A DNA stretch of 37,362 bases from JAIPJO01 sp035269015 (GTDB lineage Bacteria > Patescibacteriota > Patescibacteriia > Patescibacteriales > UBA12465), in assembly GCA_035269015.1 (NCBI GenBank), contig DATFJU010000022.1:1-37362 (forward strand), in the 5' to 3' direction. The position numbers were made by a program, and so were the translations under genes. The notes below the pieces were generated by a model. The model did not search any database. It was given only the letters and a program-made list of their open reading frames with translations, and was not told the DNA's origin. Shown here piece after piece: positions 15,697 through 23,297 of the stretch; the first letter of the stretch is position 1; every line of letters starts with the position of its first letter.

Positions 15697-17456
15697 ATTA
15701 AATATTCTTTTTCTCTATAATCAATATCGCCTTTTTTCATGCTTCTATTAGCCTTCATGCAGTTATCACATTTACCACAATCTTTTATTTCAGGATCACC
15801 AAAATATTCAAGTATATATTTTTGTCTACAAAAAACATTGTAGACATAGTTTTCCATCTTATCTAATTTTTCATAACTCTTTTGTAGTTTTTCTTCTAAA
15901 ACCCTAAAGTCTATCTTATCAGATACATTGCTAGTGTCATTAATTATTTCTAATTCTGTACCTTTAAACGGTGGCTTATATTCTACTAAATCTTGTTCTT
16001 GTAAGTTCTTAATTAATCTAGAAACTGAATCTTTTTTTACATTTAAATTAGTGGCTAAATCTTCAATACTAAAACTCCAACCTTCTTTAAATTCATCATA
16101 ATAATTATCTAAGAGCTTATCTAATATCTCGTGTTGCTTTTTAGCTCTAGAACTAACTGCATCTTTTAACTCATTATCTTTAGCTAGAGCCTTAAGATAA
16201 GCAGCGCCATTTTTTTCCTTATTTCTTTGAATAAAACCCTCTTTTTCTAGTATTTTAATACTTGTTCCCACTGCCATTTCTGAAATTGACTCAGACAACC
16301 TGCTAACTAAGTCTGCGTAGGTAAACATAATTATTTTAGTTTCTTTCTCACAAGAGAAGTCAAGTAATATTTCATGAATTTCAGCAATAGTTTGAGGAGA
16401 AGGATTATCACCTTTAATAAAGAATTCTCGCAAGTATCTGTCTTTGGGTGAGAAAAAGAGTAAACAGAAACTTGTTTTTCCATCTCTTCCTGCTCTACCA
16501 GCTTCTTGATAATATGCTTCCAAAGTTCCTGGTATATCATGATGAATTACAAACCGGACATCTTTTTTGTTAATTCCTAAACCAAAAGCATTGGTAGCTA
16601 CCACTACTTGAATATTATTATTTAAAAAATTATCTTGCACCCATTCACGACTACTAGCGTCCATGCCAGCGTGATAGGTGGCAGCCTGAATACCTTCTGC
16701 TATTAAACTTTCCATTAATTCTTCTGCTTTAGATCTAGTACCAACATATACTATACCTGAGCCTCCCTCAACACCTTTAACTGCATCAATAATTAAACTA
16801 TTTTTTTGCCAATCACTAGCTTCAACTGCACCAAAATGTAAATTTTCTCTAGCAAAACCACTAATAACTAGATTATAATCATCTCCTAAATCAAGTTGCT
16901 TAGCAATATCTTTTCTTACTTCTGGGGTGGCTGTGGCTGTAAGGGCCGCTATAACAGGATTACCAATATTTTTTACTACTTGTTTTAGCCTCATATAACT
17001 AGGTCTAAAATCATGACCCCACTGACTAATACAATGAGCTTCATCTATAGCAAATAAAGAGACCTTAATATTTTGCAAAGCAGTGATGAAATTTTGGTTA
17101 TAGAACCTTTCTGGAGCAATATATATTAATTTATATTCATTATTTTTTATGCCCTCTAATCTTTTTTCACTTTCCATTAAAGAAAGAGATGAATTAATAT
17201 AAGTAGCCGGTATTTTTAACTCATTTAAAGAGTCTACCTGATCTTTCATTAAAGAAATTAAGGGGGAAATAACTATAGTAACTCCTTCTAGAGCTAAAGC
17301 TGAAAGTTGATAAATAAGAGATTTACCGCCTCCAGTTGGTAGAACTACTACTGTATTTTGTTTATTAATAATACTTTTTATAGCTTCTTCTTGCCCAGAA
17401 CGAAATTCTTTGTAACCAAAATATTTATGTAATAATTGATATATATCTTTTGTCAT
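15693..17456 (-). CDS. recQ: RecQ-family ATP-dependent DNA helicase
   Basis: This 587-residue 3'-5' DNA helicase acts in recombination and fork repair. Motifs: RSGQEEAI (19-26), Walker A TGGGKS (41-46), DEAH (138-141), the RecQ aromatic loop HCISQWGHDFRPSY (141-154) and motif VI QEAGRAGRDG near 317-326. Winged-helix-like segments follow, then a zinc cluster (CGKCDNC) close to the C-terminus after VFCRQKYILEYFGD. In E. coli RecQ the zinc domain comes directly after the helicase core and an HRDC domain ends the protein. The order here resembles the second RecQ subfamily found in Bacteroidetes, and HRDC is absent. It starts 20 bases after folD. Confidence 0.93.
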   Translation of the reverse strand: MTKDIYQLLHKYFGYKEFRSGQEEAIKSIINKQNTVVVLPTGGGKSLIYQLSALALEGVTIVISPLISLMKDQVDSLNELKIPATYINSSLSLMESEKRLEGIKNNEYKLIYIAPERFYNQNFITALQNIKVSLFAIDEAHCISQWGHDFRPSYMRLKQVVKNIGNPVIAALTATATPEVRKDIAKQLDLGDDYNLVISGFARENLHFGAVEASDWQKNSLIIDAVKGVEGGSGIVYVGTRSKAEELMESLIAEGIQAATYHAGMDASSREWVQDNFLNNNIQVVVATNAFGLGINKKDVRFVIHHDIPGTLEAYYQEAGRAGRDGKTSFCLLFFSPKDRYLREFFIKGDNPSPQTIAEIHEILLDFSCEKETKIIMFTYADLVSRLSESISEMAVGTSIKILEKEGFIQRNKEKNGAAYLKALAKDNELKDAVSSRAKKQHEILDKLLDNYYDEFKEGWSFSIEDLATNLNVKKDSVSRLIKNLQEQDLVEYKPPFKGTELEIINDTSNVSDKIDFRVLEEKLQKSYEKLDKMENYVYNVFCRQKYILEYFGDPEIKDCGKCDNCMKANRSMKKGDIDYREKEYLI

Positions 17457-17476
17457 TATTTTTTTCTTTTATAATA

Positions 17477-18319
17477 TTATTTATCAGTTTTCTTTGTCTT
17501 AAAGGCTTTAAGTGTATTTTGAAAAAGCATAGCAATAGTAATAGGTCCAATACCTCCTGGTACCGGAGTAATATAATCAACCTTATCAAGTAAATACTTA
17601 TAATTAGCATCGCCATATACTTTTTCTTTACTTTTTGTAATTCCTACATCTATAATCACTGCTCCTTTTTTTATATAAGATTTCTTAATCCACCAGGGAT
17701 GGCCAACAACACTAATAATAATATCAGCTGTTTTTAATTTATCTATATTTTTATCAATAGTCTTTTTTTGTATCATTAAAAGCTCTGCTTTTTGTTTCTT
17801 TAAAAGTTCAAATAAATTATTACCAAAGATTTCTGAATTATATATTAGAGCAACTTTCTTATTTTCCAGTTTATAATCTATCTCTTCAAATATCTTTAAA
17901 ATTGAACTAAAAACTGGTGACACTAAAGATTCTTTTGAGTTTAAATTATCTAAATTCTTTTTATTGAAGCCATCTACATCTTTTTTAGGGTCAATAATAT
18001 TTACTATCCTATCTGCATCTATATGCTTGGGCAGAGGTAGTTGCACTAAAATACCATCTATTGCTGGATCGTTATTTAAAAACTCTATTACCTCAATTAG
18101 TTCTGCCTCTGTACTATCTTCTTCTAAATAATAAAAATGAGTATCAATACCTACGGTTTTAGCTTGTTTTTGTTTTAGGTTTACATACAGCTTAGAATCT
18201 TCTCTATTTCCAAGCAAAATAATAGCCAGATTTGGTCTCTGGCCTAAATTATATATTTCTTTGGCAACATTATCTTTTATTTTATTGGCAATAGCTTTGC
18301 CGTCAATAATCTTTCCCAT
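17477..18319 (-). CDS. folD: Methylenetetrahydrofolate dehydrogenase/cyclohydrolase, divergent
   Basis: This 280-residue bifunctional enzyme converts methylene-THF to formyl-THF, taking the one-carbon unit made by the adjacent GlyA. Catalytic residues are kept: Tyr45 and Lys49 in YVNLK, Gln93 in ILVQLPLP, and DVDGF (114-118). The C-terminal TPVPGGIGPITIAML is canonical. The central part has drifted: the usual PCTP-Gly motif reads VSPVFSSI (133-140), and the GRS-type phosphate-binding turn of the NADP site reads IYNSEIFG (159-166). Cofactor preference or dehydrogenase activity may therefore differ. It follows glyA by 64 bases. Confidence 0.9.
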   Translation of the reverse strand: MGKIIDGKAIANKIKDNVAKEIYNLGQRPNLAIILLGNREDSKLYVNLKQKQAKTVGIDTHFYYLEEDSTEAELIEVIEFLNNDPAIDGILVQLPLPKHIDADRIVNIIDPKKDVDGFNKKNLDNLNSKESLVSPVFSSILKIFEEIDYKLENKKVALIYNSEIFGNNLFELLKKQKAELLMIQKKTIDKNIDKLKTADIIISVVGHPWWIKKSYIKKGAVIIDVGITKSKEKVYGDANYKYLLDKVDYITPVPGGIGPITIAMLFQNTLKAFKTKKTDK

Positions 18320-18383
18320 GTTTATATCTTATTTAAATTATTATTTATTATACTATCTTCTTCATTATTTATTATTATAATTA

Positions 18384-19622
18384 TTAATACTTTAAAGGAA
18401 AATTTTGCGCTTTCTTTTTTACTTCTTCCTTTATATTCTTTAATTTATCTTCATTATCAAAATTAATAATTGTTTCATTCACTAACTCTGCTAATTGTTT
18501 CATGTCTTCTTCTTTCATGCCCCTAGTAGTTATTGCTGGTGTCCCCAGTCGCAGTCCTGAAGGATTAAATGGTGGTCTAGGGTCGTTTGGTATAGTAGAG
18601 CGAGAAACTGAAATACCTACATACTCAAGAGCTTTTTCAGCCTCTTTTCCTGCCATATTTTTAGGGCTAAGGTCTAAGATAAACATATGATTATCAGTAC
18701 CACCTGAAACAATGTTATAGCCCAAGTTTAAGAATTCTTTAGCTAAGCTTTGCGCATTGCTAATTACCTGTTTAGCATATGCTTTAAAATCATCACCCAA
18801 AGCTTCTTTAAAAGCCACAGCTTTAGCGGCTGTCATGTTGTTATGAGGCCCTCCCTGGGTACCAGGAAACACTGCCTTATCAATTGCCTTAGCAAACTCT
18901 TCTTTACACATAATAATAGCTCCTCTAGGCCCTCTAAGCGTTTTATGAGTAGTGGTTGAAACTACATCACAAACTGGTATAGGATTTTCAATTAGTTTGG
19001 CAGCTACCAGTCCTGCAATATGAGAAATGTCAGCAAATAATATTGCTCCTATCTCATCTGCTATCTTTCTAAAAGCCTGCCATTCAAAATTACGAGAATA
19101 GGCGCTAAAGCCTGTTACTATCATCTTTGGTTTATATTCTTTAGCCAATCTTTCAGCTTCTTCCATATCAACATAACCTTCATTATTTAAACCATAGTGA
19201 ACAAAATTATATAACTTACCTGAAAAATTAACCTTATGACCATGAGTTAAGTGACCACCATGATCTAACCTTAGTGCTAACACAGTGTCACCTGGCTCTA
19301 AAAAAGCGCTATACACTGCTAAATTAGCAGGTGAGCCTGAAAGTGGCTGTACATTAACATGTTCAGCAGAAAAAAGTTCTTTAGCCCGAAAAATCGCTAA
19401 ATCCTCTATTTCATCAATAATATTATTACCCCCATAATATCTTTTACCACTATAACCTTCACTATACTTATTTGCTAAAGGACTAGCTAAAGTTTCAAGC
19501 ACAGCTAAAGACATATAATTTTCAGAGGCAATTAGCTCCAACTCTTCTTGTTGACGCTTAGTTTCTCTGTTTATTATCTCTAAAATATCACTATCTTTCT
19601 CTTGTAGGTGATTATAGTTCAT
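18384..19622 (-). CDS. glyA: Serine hydroxymethyltransferase
   Basis: This 412-residue PLP enzyme converts serine plus THF to glycine plus 5,10-methylene-THF, the main one-carbon source. The start ELIASENYMS (29-38) and the PLP-lysine motif VSTTTHKTLRGPRG (221-234, Lys227) are canonical, as are GSPANLAVY (96-104) and the C-terminal GTPAITTRGM. It is first in the minus-strand unit glyA-folD-recQ-methyltransferase and has a near-consensus promoter. Nothing is odd about it. Confidence 0.97.
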   Translation of the reverse strand: MNYNHLQEKDSDILEIINRETKRQQEELELIASENYMSLAVLETLASPLANKYSEGYSGKRYYGGNNIIDEIEDLAIFRAKELFSAEHVNVQPLSGSPANLAVYSAFLEPGDTVLALRLDHGGHLTHGHKVNFSGKLYNFVHYGLNNEGYVDMEEAERLAKEYKPKMIVTGFSAYSRNFEWQAFRKIADEIGAILFADISHIAGLVAAKLIENPIPVCDVVSTTTHKTLRGPRGAIIMCKEEFAKAIDKAVFPGTQGGPHNNMTAAKAVAFKEALGDDFKAYAKQVISNAQSLAKEFLNLGYNIVSGGTDNHMFILDLSPKNMAGKEAEKALEYVGISVSRSTIPNDPRPPFNPSGLRLGTPAITTRGMKEEDMKQLAELVNETIINFDNEDKLKNIKEEVKKKAQNFPLKY

Positions 19623-19650
19623 ATTATGGATAGTTATAATTTATATTAAT

Positions 19651-19679
19651 ATAATATGCTTCTTAGGTCTTTTTGTCAA
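19651..19679 (-). promoter_or_regulatory. Consensus promoter of glyA
   Basis: On the minus strand TTGACA (19674-19679), a 17-base spacer and TATTAT (19651-19656) precede the glyA start by about 29 bases. This is the closest match to a sigma70 consensus in the window. Confidence 0.82.
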
Positions 19680-19865
19680 AGTGATTAAATGTGTCCTAAA
19701 AAGAAAAAAATCCTCAAGGTCTAAGCGTTAAAGCTCAAAAAATTTAGGAGATTAAACCTTAAGTTAAAAGATGCACACTTAAATAACATTGGATGGATAA
19801 TTTTGTAATAGTTACCAAAACAAGAGGTCTATAAAACTCTCTTTTAATTTATATGTATAATCTAA

Positions 19866-20135
19866 TTATAGATAGACGTCTTTTCTGTGTTTAATTCTGA
19901 GTATAAGTAAAATAGTAATATTTCCTTGTTTATCAATATCAAAAATAGCCCTATAATCTCCAATTCTAAATCTATATGTACCAAGCCTAGTATCTTTTAG
20001 TTTTTTAGCGTAGTTTAATGGGTTGTCACTTGAAAGGTAAAATCTTAATTTTTCAACAATTCTTTTTTGCTCTTCTTTTTCTAAAACAGAAAGCTCGTCT
20101 TTACCTTTTTTTGTTAGGAGTAATTTATATTTCAT
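19866..20135 (-). CDS. RelE/ParE-superfamily toxin
   Basis: This 89-residue toxin of a type II toxin-antitoxin pair shows the family pattern. It opens with YKLLLTKKGKDEL and an early helical pair, then LKDTRLGTYRFRIGDYRAIF (46-65) with its Arg-rich GDYR segment, and ends in RIKHRKDVY. Such toxins usually cleave mRNA in the ribosomal A site, while ParE types poison gyrase; sequence alone does not choose, though the RIKHRKDVY ending favours RelE. Its start overlaps the antitoxin stop by four bases (ATGA). Confidence 0.9.
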   Translation of the reverse strand: MKYKLLLTKKGKDELSVLEKEEQKRIVEKLRFYLSSDNPLNYAKKLKDTRLGTYRFRIGDYRAIFDIDKQGNITILLILRIKHRKDVYL

Positions 20136-20380
20136 AGTCCCAACTCATTACAAAAATCTTCAAAATCATAAACTCTATCATTTTTTACATCATTTCTTGC
20201 TTCCTCAACATCTAAAGCTAGTTTTTCTATAACAGTATCTTTTTTTGATAAGGGACTTACTTTAAAAATAGGTTGGTTACGATTTAAGACAACATATTGT
20301 ATATTATTTTCCTGAGCTTTTTTATAAAGACTAGTAACGTTTTGACGAAATTCTTTTACGCCTATTAGTTTTGTAATCAT
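20132..20380 (-). CDS. Phd/YefM-family antitoxin
   Basis: This 82-residue antitoxin has the N-terminal DNA-binding Phd fold signature (VKEFRQNVTSLYKKAQ, 8-23; YVVLNRNQPIFKVSPL, 29-44) and a charged C-terminal tail that would wrap the toxin. It is encoded first, immediately upstream of and overlapping the toxin, as is standard. Palindromes overlap its promoter, which fits autorepression by the antitoxin-toxin complex. Confidence 0.9.
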   Translation of the reverse strand: MITKLIGVKEFRQNVTSLYKKAQENNIQYVVLNRNQPIFKVSPLSKKDTVIEKLALDVEEARNDVKNDRVYDFEDFCNELGL

Positions 20381-20405
20381 ATATTTATATCTTATATTAA
20401 GTATA

Positions 20406-20439
20406 ACTTAAGTGTACACTACATATTTAAGCTTGTCAA
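20406..20439 (-). promoter_or_regulatory. Promoter and palindromic operator of the toxin-antitoxin pair
   Basis: On the minus strand TTGACA (20434-20439), a 17-base spacer and TACACT (20411-20416) form a promoter. The -10 lies inside the perfect palindrome AGTGTACACT (20411-20420), next to ACTTAAGT (20406-20413). These are good candidate antitoxin binding sites. Confidence 0.75.
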
Positions 20440-20510
20440 GAATTAAAACTTATTATTTTCTAGTATTTGTATTTTTATTTCTTTCTTTTTTTTATTTATT
20501 TTATTACTAC

Positions 20511-22082
20511 CTATATTCCTTTTCTTAAATAAGTATCTTTTAATTTATACCCTAAATGCCTATAATAATCTCTAACTCCAACGCCAGAAATTACCGCTAT
20601 TTCATTAGCTTTCTCTTTTTTAGCTATCTCTTCAGCTTTTTGCATAAGCATTCTTCCTAAACCTGAATGTTGTGTTTTCTTTTTTTCTCCCACAGGAACA
20701 AGTTGTCCATAGACATGAAGCTCTCTAATAATGGCTGGGGCTATAGGGCTATTTTTATCTACTCTTAACCTACAAAATCCATATAAAGTTTCTTTTTTAC
20801 TGTCAGTAAGACTAATAAAGTGCTCTCTGCCACCACCAGCATCGTAACTAATAATTTCATTAATTAATTTCTTAGGCAACGCTTTATCTCTAGACTCTCT
20901 ACAGCGAATACAATTACACTTTACACCCTGATCTTTCATTATTTGTCTAAGATTAGTTATTTTATTGCCTGCTTCAATAGACTCTCCCGGAATATCTCTA
21001 ATTAATCTAATAATTCTTAAATATTTAGGGACAATAGACTTACATTTAATAATTAAATCTCTTAGTTGTTTATCACTATATGCTTTATATTTACCGTCTT
21101 GCCACCATTTATACAGCAAGCTGCCTTTAGTTACAACCGTGGGATAAAACTTTATTTGATCTGGTTGAAAGCGCTCATCAGAAAACATCTTTTCAAACAT
21201 CTTAAAGTCTTTAGTGGGTGTAGAGCCTGGTAAGGCAGGCATGAAATGATAGGTAATTTTAAAACCATACTGTCTTAACTTCTTAGTAGCGTCAACTATT
21301 TCTTTAACCCCATGACCACGCTTATTAATCTCTAGTATTTTATCAGAAATAGCTTGCACCCCTATCTCAACTCTAGTGCAACCAAAGTCGCGCATTAAAA
21401 GAAGTTCTTTATCATCAATATAATCTGGCCTAGTTTCTAGAGTTAAACCAATTATTTTATATTTGGCTTTTTCATTTCTTTTTTGCTCTTTAAGTAAATG
21501 TTTTTTCAAATTACTAATATTTTTCTGTGTTTTTATCTTCCTCCTCTTTTTTTGATTATAATCACTAGCTGCCTTAAAACAATTAGCTATATACCAATAC
21601 CTATAATCTTCAGGTAAATAACTCCAAGTACCTCCAATAACAATAAGCTCTATTTTACTAGGATCATGACCATTTATTTCAAGAGCTCTAAGTCTGTCTT
21701 GTACTTGAACATAAGGATCATAATTACATCGTATAGCTCTCATCACAGCAGGCTCATTAGATAAATAGCTAACAGGGACATCTTTTTCATTGGGGCAATA
21801 AGCACAATTCCCGGGACAAGGATATGGTTTAGTTAATACAGCTACCGGCGCAATACCAGAAAGAGTTCTTATTGAACGTTTACGTAAAATATTTTCTAAG
21901 TTAATATTTCGTTTAATTTTACCTAATTTTAGCAGTTTTTTGTATTCTTTTAGAATTTCAGAGTTAAGCAATATATGAACCTTATATTTTTTAGATACTT
22001 TTCTTTTTTGCTCATCTAAATTTTTGGCTGTTTTTATTTTTTTTTGAGCATCTAAGATTATCTCTCTTATTGCTTCTTGCAT
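20511..22082 (-). CDS. Elp3-like radical SAM/acetyltransferase tRNA uridine(34) modification enzyme
   Basis: This 523-residue protein has the two-domain Elp3 architecture. A radical SAM domain carries the iron-sulfur motif PCPGNCAYCPN (88-98; Cys89, Cys93, Cys96) and Elp3-specific stretches such as NEPAVMRAIRCNYDPYVQV (109-127), ELIVIGGTWS, HFMPALPGST and QIKFYPTVVTKGSLLY. A C-terminal GNAT domain (about 425-523) has GLGRMLMQKAEEIA and YYRHLGYKL. In eukaryotes Elp3 makes cm5U at tRNA position 34 using acetyl-CoA and SAM, and stand-alone bacterial Elp3 exists. The neighbouring Trm9-like methyltransferase (15004-15696) could act on its product. Confidence 0.93.
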   Translation of the reverse strand: MQEAIREIILDAQKKIKTAKNLDEQKRKVSKKYKVHILLNSEILKEYKKLLKLGKIKRNINLENILRKRSIRTLSGIAPVAVLTKPYPCPGNCAYCPNEKDVPVSYLSNEPAVMRAIRCNYDPYVQVQDRLRALEINGHDPSKIELIVIGGTWSYLPEDYRYWYIANCFKAASDYNQKKRRKIKTQKNISNLKKHLLKEQKRNEKAKYKIIGLTLETRPDYIDDKELLLMRDFGCTRVEIGVQAISDKILEINKRGHGVKEIVDATKKLRQYGFKITYHFMPALPGSTPTKDFKMFEKMFSDERFQPDQIKFYPTVVTKGSLLYKWWQDGKYKAYSDKQLRDLIIKCKSIVPKYLRIIRLIRDIPGESIEAGNKITNLRQIMKDQGVKCNCIRCRESRDKALPKKLINEIISYDAGGGREHFISLTDSKKETLYGFCRLRVDKNSPIAPAIIRELHVYGQLVPVGEKKKTQHSGLGRMLMQKAEEIAKKEKANEIAVISGVGVRDYYRHLGYKLKDTYLRKGI

Positions 22083-22097
22083 ATATTTTGATATAAT
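22070..22097 (+). promoter_or_regulatory. Possible promoter of the bactofilin-like gene
   Basis: TTGCTT (22070-22075), a 16-base spacer and a perfect TATAAT (22092-22097) lie 39 bases before the start at 22136. The -35 falls inside the 5' end of the divergent elp3-like gene. Confidence 0.5.
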
Positions 22098-22135
22098 TAA
22101 TTTAGTACTCTAATTATTCACAATATCTAAAATCT

Positions 22136-23284
22136 ATGAAAAAAACAAGTTTTTTATTGGGAGCTCTACTGCTTGTAGCCCTTCTAATCCCTAGTGCAGT
22201 CTTAGCTTTTAATGTTAAAACCACTGACAGTGTCTATATTGAAAAAGATGAAGTAGTTGAGGGAAACATGTATGTTGTTTCAAACAATATAACTATTGAG
22301 GGTGTGGTTAATGGTGATTTAATTGCTTTAGCACAAAATATCACAGTAAAGGGGAAAGTAGTAGGTGATATTATCAGTGCCTCACAAAACTTAAATGTAG
22401 AAGGTGAAGTGGGTGGTAACATTAGATCAATCACTAATACTGCTAGCTTGATAAATACGACAGTAAAAAGAAATGTTAACTTGGTGGGAACTAATATTTT
22501 AATTAGTGAAAATTCAAATATAAGTTGGGATGCTCTTGTTTTAGCTAGGGTAGTTGAAATGAGGGGGACTGTTCAAGGATCTCTTCATGGTGTAGCTGAT
22601 AAATTACTTATCTCAGGAGATGTTAATAAAGATGTTTCTTTTACTATTAATCAAAACGATGACTATTACCAAGGTGAACCAATAAAAATAACTAGCGATA
22701 GCAATATTAAAGGTAACTTAAATTATTCATACAATAAAAACTTAAACATTGATAAATCTTTAATTGCTGGAGCTATTAATTTTAATAAAAAGAATATAGA
22801 AAATGATTGGCAAAAAAATATCTGGAACTTTATCATAGCTGTTTTTTCAGCTTTAGTAGTAGGTCTTGTGTTTATTAGCATCTCTAAAAAAGAAATGACA
22901 ATTATACAAGAAAAGGCAAATTCAAGATATGGGAAATCACTGCTTGTTGGTTTAGGTATCCTTTTTTTAACACCAATAGTGTCTATTATTTTAATGATGA
23001 CCATAATTGGTATACCTTTAGGATTTATTATGTTAATTCTCTGGTTTATTACGCTTTACTTTGCTCAAATTATGGTTAGCCTAGGACTAGGAAAACAAAT
23101 AAGAGAAAAGTTGTTTAAAGCTAAGAAAAAAAATATTATGGCTGATCTTATTATAGGTATTACTGTTTTATATTTATTATTTTCTATACCTATCTTTGGC
23201 GGTGTGATAACATTTTTTAGCACCTTACTTGGTCTTGGTATTATCTGGAGATATAAGAAGTTTAGAATTTCTTCTCTTAATTAA
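22136..23284 (+). CDS. Envelope bactofilin-like (polymer-forming) protein with C-terminal membrane domain
   Basis: This 382-residue protein starts with a cleavable signal peptide (about 1-24). A beta-helix of short repeats (about 30-215) follows, with segments such as GVVNGDLIALAQNITVKGKV, VGDIISASQNLNVEGEVGGN and LLISGDVNKDV, the pattern of bactofilins. Unlike classical cytosolic bactofilins it then has four or five membrane helices (about 230-249, 268-288, 290-315, 335-352 and 354-371). The beta-helix should be outside the membrane, perhaps forming a filament or scaffold in the cell envelope. It is followed by pgm 13 bases later; the operon suggests an envelope role. Confidence 0.82.
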   Translation: MKKTSFLLGALLLVALLIPSAVLAFNVKTTDSVYIEKDEVVEGNMYVVSNNITIEGVVNGDLIALAQNITVKGKVVGDIISASQNLNVEGEVGGNIRSITNTASLINTTVKRNVNLVGTNILISENSNISWDALVLARVVEMRGTVQGSLHGVADKLLISGDVNKDVSFTINQNDDYYQGEPIKITSDSNIKGNLNYSYNKNLNIDKSLIAGAINFNKKNIENDWQKNIWNFIIAVFSALVVGLVFISISKKEMTIIQEKANSRYGKSLLVGLGILFLTPIVSIILMMTIIGIPLGFIMLILWFITLYFAQIMVSLGLGKQIREKLFKAKKKNIMADLIIGITVLYLLFSIPIFGGVITFFSTLLGLGIIWRYKKFRISSLN

Positions 23285-23297
23285 ATAAATAAATATT

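Noticed and set aside
19680..19865. Possible small RNA between the toxin gene and the glyA promoter
   Set aside because: TCCTAAA (19694-19700) and TTTAGGA (19743-19749) can pair, but the stem is only 7 bp over a 42-base loop and there is no clear terminator.
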